Origin: CAZVRZ01 sp964629965
Lineage (GTDB): Bacteria > Chloroflexota > Anaerolineae > Anaerolineales > UBA4823
Assembly (NCBI GenBank): GCA_964629965.1
Contig: CAZVRZ010000035.1
Coordinates: 1-39,722, forward strand
DNA: 39,722 nt
Direction of reading: 5' to 3'
The notes under the pieces were generated by a model. It saw only the letters and a list, made by a program, of their open reading frames with translations, did no database searches and had not been told where the DNA came from. Positions 32,741 through 39,675 of the stretch are shown here, in pieces. How positions within the stretch are numbered: position 1 is the first letter of the stretch; each line of letters begins with the position of its first letter. The position numbers and the translations under genes are program-made.

Positions 32741-34013
32741 TTTGATAATAGATCTCTACCAGGCACGCTTTTAACCGTGAGCGGCGCTCCTGATAGGCGC
32801 CATCGGGCAGATTGCCGGCTTTGTGCAAATCATCGAGAGCGATGATGGCGTCCATCAACGTATTCGGATCGGTTTCTTCTTCCAGGCCAGAAACGCCCTC
32901 CAGCTCTCCCTGGTCTCGCGAATTAGAGTACAGCCACACTCCGGCAATCAACACGGCAGCAGTGAGAGCGACCAGCCCGACCAACAGGTTCAGGCGCGTA
33001 TCCGTCGCCAGTTTCACGGAGCTGATCTTTGGCCTGCCAGAAAGCCCAATCTCAAGGGAATCGCCCGCTTCAAGGGATTCAGCGGAATAGATCTGGTAAG
33101 CAACGCCTTCCAAATCTCGCACACCTTCAAACCCGAGGGTATCGCTCTCAATCTTCACGCGTTCGTCCGGCAGCAAGACCATAACCGACTTGACCCAGAA
33201 ACCAAGCGGCACCTCCAGGGCAAGCTTGTTCTGGTAAGGCAGTTGGTAAGCAAACATCACCTGGCTGACGCCGGGGCGAACAGGAGAGGTATCAGCAATC
33301 CCACCCGGCATCGATAGGAACCGGTCGCCCATCTCGCCATCCTGGAATTGCATGTTACGCGCTTCGTCCGGCACACTGAAGAAAAGCACCGCCCCTCCCT
33401 CATGCAAAGCGATCACCGTGCGGTCGGTCGCATTGGAAACCACAAATATCTCGATGATGTCTACTTTACCCGGCTCGGCGAAATCAAACAAGACATGCAA
33501 ACGCTCGATCACCAGTTGAGAAGCATCGGTTGTGCTCTCAAACGCCATCACCTCCAGGGAGGGCAATCTACCAACTTGCTCAACGGTAAGCGGATCCGAT
33601 GCATACAGGATACCTTGATATTCCAACGCCGCCATAAAAAGCGTTTCAGCCGGCATCTTCACATCCTGGAAGACGGACAGGCCGTTCGCACTGGTGGTCA
33701 TCGTTTGCGAATAAACCATGCTCATGCCATCGAAGGCATACAATGTCACCCCGGCGCCGCTTATCAAGGAGCCAGTCGTTCCATTCAATGCCGTCACAGT
33801 GATCGCCCCGCCTGCCTCTGGGATTATGAACAGTCCGGCTTCCAATGGATCTGCTTCCATGACAGCCGTTGCCTCAAGTAAAGAGGGTCGCGCTCGCTGT
33901 GTCATCGCCGCAGTTGGCAGCACTGCGCCGAGATGCGGCGGAACATCTTCTGCCAGCGAGCAAGCCGGCAGGCTGAGTAACACGAGAGCAAGGATCAGAT
34001 ACAGGTATTTCAT
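32727..34013 (-). CDS. Lipoprotein with C-terminal membrane helix, ccm-linked, function unknown
   Basis: The frame is open from 34163, but ATG 34011-34013 gives a 428-residue protein with a clear lipobox signal (YLILALVLLSLPACS). A large extracellular beta-rich region (about 25-345) includes a carboxypeptidase-regulatory-like stretch (AVTVTALNGTTGSLISGAGVTLYAF in outline). A membrane helix (LLVGLVALTAAVLIAGVWLY) follows, and a cytoplasmic tail whose end resembles the CcmI-like charged helix (MDAIIALDDLHKAGNLPDGAYQERRSRL). Placed between the CcmI-like gene and ccmA, it is probably a lineage-specific maturation factor. It has the same build as the protein at 38508-39467. Confidence 0.75.
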   Translation of the reverse strand: MKYLYLILALVLLSLPACSLAEDVPPHLGAVLPTAAMTQRARPSLLEATAVMEADPLEAGLFIIPEAGGAITVTALNGTTGSLISGAGVTLYAFDGMSMVYSQTMTTSANGLSVFQDVKMPAETLFMAALEYQGILYASDPLTVEQVGRLPSLEVMAFESTTDASQLVIERLHVLFDFAEPGKVDIIEIFVVSNATDRTVIALHEGGAVLFFSVPDEARNMQFQDGEMGDRFLSMPGGIADTSPVRPGVSQVMFAYQLPYQNKLALEVPLGFWVKSVMVLLPDERVKIESDTLGFEGVRDLEGVAYQIYSAESLEAGDSLEIGLSGRPKISSVKLATDTRLNLLVGLVALTAAVLIAGVWLYSNSRDQGELEGVSGLEEETDPNTLMDAIIALDDLHKAGNLPDGAYQERRSRLKACLVEIYYQNDQL

Positions 34014-34023
34014 CTCGGCTCGC

Positions 34024-34506
34024 TCATTGAACCACCGTTCCACATTTTGAGCAGAAGCGGTCGGACTTTTGCAGCGGATTACCACACTTGTTGCAGAACC
34101 CGGCCGATTTCTCCGAGCGCTGCCGGCGGCGGGCAGCAATGATGGTCTCGATCTCTTCATCATGCCGGGCCACCGAAGTTACCTGCTGAGCGGCTTCCAA
34201 GCGGCTTTCTTCTTCGCAGGTAAAAGTATCCAGCTTTCGCAGCACATCCGCACCGTATTGCAGCAAGCGGGCGCGCTGACCGGGATAATCTTCTTCCGGC
34301 ACTTTCCCCAGGGTGTGATCGAAATCCAACTCATAGATTGCATCGATCGTGCGATCGCGTTCCACCTGCAATGCAGAAAGATCGTGATCTTCTCGATCAG
34401 CTTGGCCCGGCTGGTGCCGGGAATTGCGCTCCCAAAACGGCCGGCTGATGAACAGCACCACCAGGATAGCCAGGGCCAGGATGAGAAAGATCGAACCGAT
34501 ATCCAT
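34024..34506 (-). CDS. CcmI-like membrane protein with C-terminal zinc ribbon
   Basis: A 160-residue protein: N-terminal membrane helix (IFLILALAILVVLFISRPFW), a charged helical region ERDRTIDAIYELDFDHTLGKVPEEDY (about 50-75) like the start of CcmI/CycH, and a C-terminal zinc ribbon with CNKCG and CSKCG. In known systems CcmI presents the apocytochrome; its TPR part is missing here and replaced by a zinc ribbon, which would lie in the cytoplasm. It sits between ccmG and the lipoprotein gene, ten bases from the latter. Confidence 0.75.
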   Translation of the reverse strand: MDIGSIFLILALAILVVLFISRPFWERNSRHQPGQADREDHDLSALQVERDRTIDAIYELDFDHTLGKVPEEDYPGQRARLLQYGADVLRKLDTFTCEEESRLEAAQQVTSVARHDEEIETIIAARRRQRSEKSAGFCNKCGNPLQKSDRFCSKCGTVVQ

Positions 34507-34531
34507 TGATCACCAGTTTCCTTGTCAAAAC

Positions 34532-35101
34532 CTACGGGGTCAAGAGTGGGTCGATGGCAGCCCTGATCTCCGCCAAAGACAGAAAAGGACTAATCTTTCG
34601 ATAAGCCAGCTTGCCTTGCTGATCGACAATATAAGTTTCCGGCACTCCTGTGATGCGGTAATCCTGCGAAATACGGGTTTGCAAATCGGGACCGTTCGGA
34701 TAGCTGACAGCAAACTTCTGCAGGTATTCCAGCGCATTGGGTTCGGTATCTGTCCAGGCAATCCCCATAAACAACACATCGCCACGGTCCTTATAAAAGC
34801 GCCAGGCTTCTTCCAGGTCGGCTGCCTCTTGTTCGCAAGGCGCGCACCACGAGGCCCAGAAATTGATCACCACCACCTTACCAAGTTGTTCCGAAAGGGT
34901 AATAGTCTGCCCGTCAAAGGTTTTAAGGGTAAAATCGGGAACTGCTTTGTTCAATGCAATGGCGTCATCGTTCTTCTGTATCATGCTAAGAGCCAGCACA
35001 GCCAGGAGAACAAGGAGGATTCCCCAGGCAGCCAGGCGCCCCCAGCGCGTCCGTTTGGGGGCGGTTGGAGGTGGAACTGGTGAAGGGGAAAGATTTGTCA
35101 T
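34532..35101 (-). CDS. Membrane-anchored thioredoxin, CcmG/ResA/TlpA type
   Basis: A 189-residue protein with one N-terminal membrane helix (about 22-42) and a thioredoxin fold. The active site is WASWCAPCEQE (C86, C89), preceded by VPDFTLKTFDGQTITLSEQLGKVVVINF and followed later by GVPETYIVDQQGK with the cis-proline. In System I this protein reduces the apocytochrome CxxCH thiols together with CcmH. It lies directly downstream of the ccmF-ccmH fusion, from which it is separated by two repeat A copies. Confidence 0.93.
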   Translation of the reverse strand: MTNLSPSPVPPPTAPKRTRWGRLAAWGILLVLLAVLALSMIQKNDDAIALNKAVPDFTLKTFDGQTITLSEQLGKVVVINFWASWCAPCEQEAADLEEAWRFYKDRGDVLFMGIAWTDTEPNALEYLQKFAVSYPNGPDLQTRISQDYRITGVPETYIVDQQGKLAYRKISPFLSLAEIRAAIDPLLTP

Positions 35102-35128
35102 CGGTTCAGATTCTCCGTTCGCAGGGAA

Positions 35129-35159
35129 TTGTACTTAACTTGAGTTGTACTCAACTCAG
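35129..35159 (+). repeat. Repeat A pair between ccmG and the ccmF-ccmH fusion
   Basis: A diverged copy (ATTGTACTTAACT, 35129-35141) is followed by an exact GAGTTGTACTCAACTCAG (35142-35159). The stop TGA of the fusion gene overlaps the next base onward, so the repeat marks the exact gene end. Confidence 0.8.
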
Positions 35160-37808
35160 TCACCGCTTCCGCAGTGTTTCTTCCAAAATCTGCACATATT
35201 CATCCTGCTGCACAGCCGCGCTGGCAGCATCAGTTTTTTCGCCTGCATCCATTGCGGCTGCAGTCTCAGGCGAAGGCCGCCGCCAGGACCTCAGCGCACG
35301 GTACAGTATGAACACGCCGGCCAGGATAGCCAACGGCGGGATCAGGTACATCAGCCAGTTGAGTCCCCTGGCAGGCGGGGTGGCCAGCACACGCGGCCCA
35401 TACTGCTCGACAAAATAATCTTGGATCTGCTGCTCGCTCCAGCCTTGCGCCATCTTGAGCCGGATCAGTTCACGCCATTCCGCACAGGCCTGGGTAGGAC
35501 AAACATCTAAAGGCGTGTTCTCGCACACCGGGCAAAACATCTGGCTGGCCATCGCATTGACCTGGTCATCTGTGATCAGGTGTTCTTTACCTGCGGCGGG
35601 CGTGGGCTGCTGCGCCTGGGCAGGCCTGGCGGGTACCAGCAAGACCAACAACAAAAGAATAAGAGAAATAAGTTTCTTCTTGTTCGCCCGCGTCGCTTGC
35701 TGCTCGAGTTCTTTTCCAGGCCAGGCGGCAACCAGCGTCCCCAGGATAAAGATAATTCCGCCCAACCACAACCAGTTCACCAACGGGTTATGATAAACCT
35801 TGAACGTAGCTGCCTCGATCGAGATGGGCTGCCAATCTACCAACAACACGTATAGATCATCTTCCAGCGAGCTCAGCACCCCAGGGATGGTCACCGGCTG
35901 CTGCGAGTCATAATAATAATCGCGCCGGGGATACAATTTCTTTACCTCGGCCCCCCTCTTAGACACGCTGACCACTGCGCGGGCCACGTTACGCCCATCG
36001 GCTGTATCGAAAACTGCCAGCGAGTCGTAGGAAATCGTATACTGATCCAGCAATATCTGCTCACCTTGCCGGATGGTGCCCTGGGTCTCGCTTTGGAACA
36101 TTTCAATACCAATGATACCCAGCGCCATCATCACCACACCGAGGTGTATGATGTACCCACCGTAACGCCGCCGGTTGCGCCCCGCCAGTTTCCAAAAGGC
36201 CGAAGCCAGATTTTCACCGTGGAGACGGTGTCGCGCCCATGCACTGCGCCAGTATTCATACAAAGTGACCAGGGCCGTAAAGGCAGCCGCCCACAGGGCC
36301 AGCAGCGGCTGCCAGCCCCGCACGCCCAAGACAAAGATGACCAGCGCCGCCGCCAGCGAGACCACCAGGGGCTTCCAGGCCGACCGCCCAAGTGTCTTGA
36401 GCGTTGAATGCACCCAGGCAGATAGCGGCGCAATCCCCATCAAGATCAACAAGGCCAGGAAGAGCGGGCCGGTGGCGCGTTCGTACCAGGGCGGGCCGAC
36501 CGTGATCTTTTGGCCGGTAAAGATATCTGCCAGGGAAGGGATCAGATCGCCAACAAAACCCAGCGCTTCTGAGATCAGCGGAAAGGTCACGCCCCAAAAA
36601 CAGATCACCAGGATGCCCATGAAAAGCAGGTTATTAAGCAAAAAAAGCGCTTCGCGAGAAAAGAACGAGCTCAATACGGCTTCGGACTTCAACTCGTCCC
36701 AACGGTGCATCAGCAAAGCCAGCGAGGCCACAAAGGTAATACCGATGAAAGTAAAGAAAAGCGGGCCAATGGCGCTCTTCGCAAAGGCATGCACCGAAGA
36801 CAACACGCCCGAGCGCGTCAAGAAAGTGCCAAAGATGACCAGGGCATACGTCAAGATGATCAATAACATGTTCCAGTGTTTTAGCATGCCGCGCTTTTCC
36901 TGGATGACGACCGAATGCAAGAAAGCCGTCCCGCTCAACCAGGGCATAAAGGCGGCGATCTCGACCGGGTCCCAGCCCCAATAGCCGCCCCAGCCCAGCA
37001 CATCGTAAGCCCATCGCCCGCCCAGGATCAGACCAAGCGACAGGAACAACCAGGCCACCAGCGACCAGCGCCGGGTCAGGCGGATCCAGTGATCGTCCGT
37101 ACGGCCGGTGATCAGCGCGGCAATCGCAAAAGCGTAGGGAATGACAAAAGAGACAAAACCCAGGTAAAGCATGGGTGGGTGAAAGACCATGCCTGGATGG
37201 CGAAGCAGCGGATTCAAGCCGTTCCCATCTGCAGGCATATACAATTCGGCGCCAAAAGGCTGTAGCAAACCGGCGCTGATCTTACCGTTAGGCAATAGCC
37301 ACAGGCGCTCGAAGGGATTCTCGATAAAGATCACTAGCAGCAGAAAGAACGCCAGTGTGAACAAAGCCACCACAATGACCCAGGGCAAAAAATCACTTGG
37401 GGGCTCTTTACCTGCTAGGTGTTCTCCATCCGCCAGGTGTTCTTTACCTGCATGATCCCACCTGCGCAAGGTGACCGCCGAAGCAAAAGCCGCCAACAGC
37501 CAGCACCAGAAAAGCAGCGAACCGGCTTGCCCACCCCATAAGGCAGTTAATTTCAAATAAAGGGGCATACTGTTACTGGTAACCGAGGCTACGTACTCGA
37601 TGTAGTAAGCGCCGCTCGCCAGCAAGAACATCATCGCAAGCGCCGAAATGGTTATCAAAGGAAAGGTGAGCAGCATCGCAAGGCGGGCGCTCTCCACCAA
37701 CGAGGATGCTTTCAGGCGCACTCCATAGATCGCCGCCGCCACGCCATATAGCGAGGCCAAGAAAGCCAGCCACAGCGCTCCATAACCGAGGTTGGCTACC
37801 ATGTACAC
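35160..37808 (-). CDS. CcmF-CcmH fusion: cytochrome c heme lyase
   Basis: An 882-residue fusion. Residues 1-680 are CcmF: many helices, WGGYWGWDPVEIAAFMPWL (WWD-type motif), HSVVIQEKRGMLKHWN, FGTFLTRSGVLSSVHAFA, and a periplasmic GGYIIHLGVVMMALGI end. About residue 710-735 is a signal-peptide-like helix (KKKLISLILLLLVLLV then AxA) and then the CcmH thiol domain (about 740-830) with MFCPVCENTPLDVCPTQACAEW, holding the CxxC and two extra cysteines. A last helix and an acidic tail close the protein. Repeat B units are embedded at residues about 120-137 (AGKEHLADGEHLAGKEPP) and 739-744 (AGKEHL). CcmF and CcmH normally are separate proteins that cooperate in heme ligation. Confidence 0.92.
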   Translation of the reverse strand: MYMVANLGYGALWLAFLASLYGVAAAIYGVRLKASSLVESARLAMLLTFPLITISALAMMFLLASGAYYIEYVASVTSNSMPLYLKLTALWGGQAGSLLFWCWLLAAFASAVTLRRWDHAGKEHLADGEHLAGKEPPSDFLPWVIVVALFTLAFFLLLVIFIENPFERLWLLPNGKISAGLLQPFGAELYMPADGNGLNPLLRHPGMVFHPPMLYLGFVSFVIPYAFAIAALITGRTDDHWIRLTRRWSLVAWLFLSLGLILGGRWAYDVLGWGGYWGWDPVEIAAFMPWLSGTAFLHSVVIQEKRGMLKHWNMLLIILTYALVIFGTFLTRSGVLSSVHAFAKSAIGPLFFTFIGITFVASLALLMHRWDELKSEAVLSSFFSREALFLLNNLLFMGILVICFWGVTFPLISEALGFVGDLIPSLADIFTGQKITVGPPWYERATGPLFLALLILMGIAPLSAWVHSTLKTLGRSAWKPLVVSLAAALVIFVLGVRGWQPLLALWAAAFTALVTLYEYWRSAWARHRLHGENLASAFWKLAGRNRRRYGGYIIHLGVVMMALGIIGIEMFQSETQGTIRQGEQILLDQYTISYDSLAVFDTADGRNVARAVVSVSKRGAEVKKLYPRRDYYYDSQQPVTIPGVLSSLEDDLYVLLVDWQPISIEAATFKVYHNPLVNWLWLGGIIFILGTLVAAWPGKELEQQATRANKKKLISLILLLLVLLVPARPAQAQQPTPAAGKEHLITDDQVNAMASQMFCPVCENTPLDVCPTQACAEWRELIRLKMAQGWSEQQIQDYFVEQYGPRVLATPPARGLNWLMYLIPPLAILAGVFILYRALRSWRRPSPETAAAMDAGEKTDAASAAVQQDEYVQILEETLRKR
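35577..35594 (+). repeat. Repeat B copy inside the CcmH part
   Basis: CAGGTGTTCTTTACCTGC, exact. Read on the minus strand it encodes AGKEHL exactly between the internal signal-like helix and the CcmH thiol domain. Confidence 0.85.
37398..37451 (+). repeat. Three tandem repeat B units inside ccmF
   Basis: Three 18-base units: exact (37434-37451), diverged at 5 of 18 positions (37416-37433) and diverged mainly at its left end (37398-37415). On the minus strand they encode AGKEHL-ADGEHL-AGKEPP in a loop between two membrane helices of CcmF, keeping frame. Confidence 0.85.
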
Positions 37809-37833
37809 TCCAACGCTCGATACGACTTCATAC

Positions 37834-37881
37834 CAGTGCTTACCTGCGGAGTTGTACTCAACTCAGTTGTACTCAACTCAG
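37834..37881 (+). repeat. Repeat B remnant plus tandem repeat A between ccmF-ccmH and ccmE
   Basis: A diverged B unit (CAGTGCTTACCTGC, 37834-37847) is followed at once by two A units with a 15-base period (37849-37881). The ccmE stop TGA (37878-37880, minus) is inside the second A unit. Confidence 0.85.
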
Positions 37882-38372
37882 TCGCCAGATTGTTCGGGAA
37901 CGGAATCTTCATACTTGGTCGGACACTTGAGCAATAGTTCATCAGCATAGAATACACCATCATCGCCAAGCTTGCCCGTCATAATGGCCTGCGCCTCGTT
38001 GCGCAGCAGGTCAGGTTTGACGTCGTGATAAACCACCAGCATCCGCGTGCGCTGTGGATCGTTGACGGCTGTGTGCAGCGCCATAGCTAAGCCGCCCTGC
38101 GCTTCGATTTCCGCGTTATCGCCAGGAACATGGGCCACAGTGAACGTCAGTTTCAAAGCCTGGGCATCATAAACGATGCTATCACCCAAAACGGCGCCAG
38201 ATATGCGCAGGTTGCGGTTGTGATAAGCAGCCGGGTCAGCCATCAACTCGTCTATCGTGGTAAAGTATTGGGCGCTCTCCCGGCTGGCAGAAAAGATCAG
38301 GTACACGATCGCCGCTGCGATCAGGAAACCGCCCACGTAAAACTTGAATTGACCGCCCATGATGATGTTCAT
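37878..38372 (-). CDS. ccmE: Heme chaperone CcmE, CxxxY variant
   Basis: A 164-residue CcmE: one N-terminal membrane helix (about 9-28) and an OB-fold domain with RISGAVLGDSIVYD, LTFTVAHVPG and VVYHDVKPDLLRNEAQAIMTGKL. The heme-attachment site is LLLKCPTKYED, so the usual HxxxY histidine is replaced by Cys150 (CxxxY, Tyr154). Cys-type CcmE is known from archaea and some sulfate reducers. The ATG at 38372 is immediately after GGAGG; the ATG four codons later has better spacing. The stop codon comes from repeat A. Confidence 0.93.
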   Translation of the reverse strand: MNIIMGGQFKFYVGGFLIAAAIVYLIFSASRESAQYFTTIDELMADPAAYHNRNLRISGAVLGDSIVYDAQALKLTFTVAHVPGDNAEIEAQGGLAMALHTAVNDPQRTRMLVVYHDVKPDLLRNEAQAIMTGKLGDDGVFYADELLLKCPTKYEDSVPEQSGD

Positions 38373-38471
38373 CCTCCAGGCAAAATGATAAGTACGAATT
38401 CAATTCTTACACGCAAAGGTTAATACAACCTGAGAAGGTTTGCATAATCGTATGAGAAGACTGCCAGCGTA

Positions 38472-38515
38472 GCAGGTAAAGAGCACTTGTTCAAACTCAG
38501 GTGTTCTTTACCTGC
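38472..38515. repeat. Inverted pair of repeat B units forming an 18-bp hairpin
   Basis: GCAGGTAAAGAGCACTTG (38472-38489) and CAGGTGTTCTTTACCTGC (38498-38515) face each other around TTCAAACT. The stem is 18 bp with G·U pairs at the two differing positions. It overlaps the stop of the 38508-39467 gene and lies before ccmE, so it could act as a terminator or processing site. The stop TAA (minus) is part of the repeat. Confidence 0.85.
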
Positions 38516-39467
38516 CCCTTCGCAGACGCGTGCCGCACGACCGGCAAAAGACATCACCAGAAGCCGAGCGCTTGCCGCACTGTTGGCAGTAAAGAGCCTC
38601 ACCCGTACTGGCATCGGCTTGTGCCAGGTGCTCTTTACCTGCCAGGTGTTCTTTACCTGCAGATTCCCGGCGACTGCGCAGCCGCTTGATGCGCTTTTGG
38701 GCCGGAGATGAACGATGACCCGACTTCGCGTATATGTAGATACCGCCGCCGATCAAGACCACCCCCACCGCACCCACGATCCAGGGAAGCCCCCTATTAA
38801 GGGTATCATCCATGAAAGCAGCGCCGCCTGATGGCTCACTGGTTTGAATAGGCGAGTTCTGAACCGTCAATGCATCGGACGATTTCTGGTAATTGATCTG
38901 CAGCTCATAAGATTGCCCCGCCGGCAGCGAACCGATATCCTTGTTGAAGTAGACTAGCTCGTCGGCGCTCATTTGCCCGGCCACCGGGCCCGGCAGAATG
39001 ATCATCCCTGACCCGCCAGAAGGCTGCAGCACTTGCACGGTCGTATGGGCTGAAGCATAGTCGCCGGGCCAGATATATATGAGGGAACGCGTATCGTTTT
39101 CCTTGACCAGCGAGGGATCGTAATACTCGATCTGCAACTCTGGCAAGGTGGTGGAAAAGTTTACCCGCTGCCACTGGCCGGACGGCTCCAGCGTATATTC
39201 CACGCTAAACAGTTCGCCAGTAGATTGTTTGACAGCCACTGCATGAGGCTCTCCAGCGGCGACCGGCAATCGCAAAGAAACTTCCGCCGGAAAGGATGTC
39301 TGCGGCGAAAGCTCAATATGATAAATAACCAGTACCTCCGGGCGGTCGTATTCGGGCCAGATATCGATGCGCAGCTCCGAAATCTGCAGAGCTTCTTGCT
39401 GAGCAAGCCCGACGCCGGTGGGCAGCAAGAGCGCCAGGATGGTTAACCATAACAATCGTTTGAGCAT
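38508..39467 (-). CDS. Secreted/membrane protein with C-terminal zinc ribbon, ccm-linked, function unknown
   Basis: A 319-residue protein and first gene of the ccm operon. It has a signal peptide (LLWLTILALLLPTGVGLAQQ), an extracellular beta-rich region (about 25-225) with a repeating FPAEVSLRLPVAAGE-like pattern, a membrane helix (IVGAVGVVLIGGGIYIYA), a basic stretch and a zinc ribbon with CQQCG and CRSCG. Between helix and ribbon lie two exact hexapeptides AGKEHLAGKEHL (about 270-281) from tandem repeat B. The build (outside domain, helix, cytoplasmic zinc ribbon or charged tail) recalls the lipoprotein at 32727-34013. A role in cytochrome maturation is inferred from position only. Confidence 0.8.
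   Translation of the reverse strand: MLKRLLWLTILALLLPTGVGLAQQEALQISELRIDIWPEYDRPEVLVIYHIELSPQTSFPAEVSLRLPVAAGEPHAVAVKQSTGELFSVEYTLEPSGQWQRVNFSTTLPELQIEYYDPSLVKENDTRSLIYIWPGDYASAHTTVQVLQPSGGSGMIILPGPVAGQMSADELVYFNKDIGSLPAGQSYELQINYQKSSDALTVQNSPIQTSEPSGGAAFMDDTLNRGLPWIVGAVGVVLIGGGIYIYAKSGHRSSPAQKRIKRLRSRRESAGKEHLAGKEHLAQADASTGEALYCQQCGKRSASGDVFCRSCGTRLRRGR
38625..38660 (+). repeat. Two tandem repeat B units inside the zinc-ribbon protein gene
   Basis: CAGGTGCTCTTTACCTGC (38625-38642, one change) and an exact unit (38643-38660), head to tail with an 18-base period. They encode AGKEHLAGKEHL on the minus strand, in the linker between membrane helix and zinc ribbon. Confidence 0.9.
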
Positions 39468-39482
39468 ATTCGTCCTCTTCTG

Positions 39483-39530
39483 GAGTTGTACTCAACTCAG
39501 TTGTACTCAACTCAGCGTTCTTTACCTGCC
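39483..39530 (+). repeat. Tandem repeat A plus partial repeat B upstream of the ccm operon
   Basis: Two A units with a 15-base period (39483-39515) are followed by GTTCTTTACCTGCC of family B (39517-39530). The order is the reverse of 37834-37881, where B precedes A. They lie in the 5' region of the first operon gene. The rest of 39531-39646 shows no gene. Confidence 0.85.
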
Positions 39531-39646
39531 ACGCCGCTGGTGCAAACCGCGGCCGCAAAGTGTGATGCCACCGACGCGCAGCAGCTTACAACAACAGTCC
39601 GGATCTCGGCATCCGGGTATATTTAAGTGAATCTTACCATTTTTCA

Positions 39647-39675
39647 TTGAAATGTTCGACATTCTTCATTATAAT
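39647..39675 (+). promoter_or_regulatory. Sigma-70-type promoter pointing out of the window
   Basis: TTGAAA (39647-39652), 17-base spacer, TATAAT (39670-39675) on the plus strand, divergent from the ccm operon. ATG codons at 39693 and 39703 may open the next gene, but neither has a clear ribosome-binding site and the window ends there. Confidence 0.6.

Noticed and set aside
28137..39530. CRISPR array
   Set aside because: Units are 15-18 bases, adjoin directly or are scattered, and there are no regular unique spacers or cas genes.
39655..39675. TTCGAC as -35 of the last promoter
   Set aside because: It is only nine bases from TATAAT; TTGAAA at 39647 has the correct 17-base spacing.
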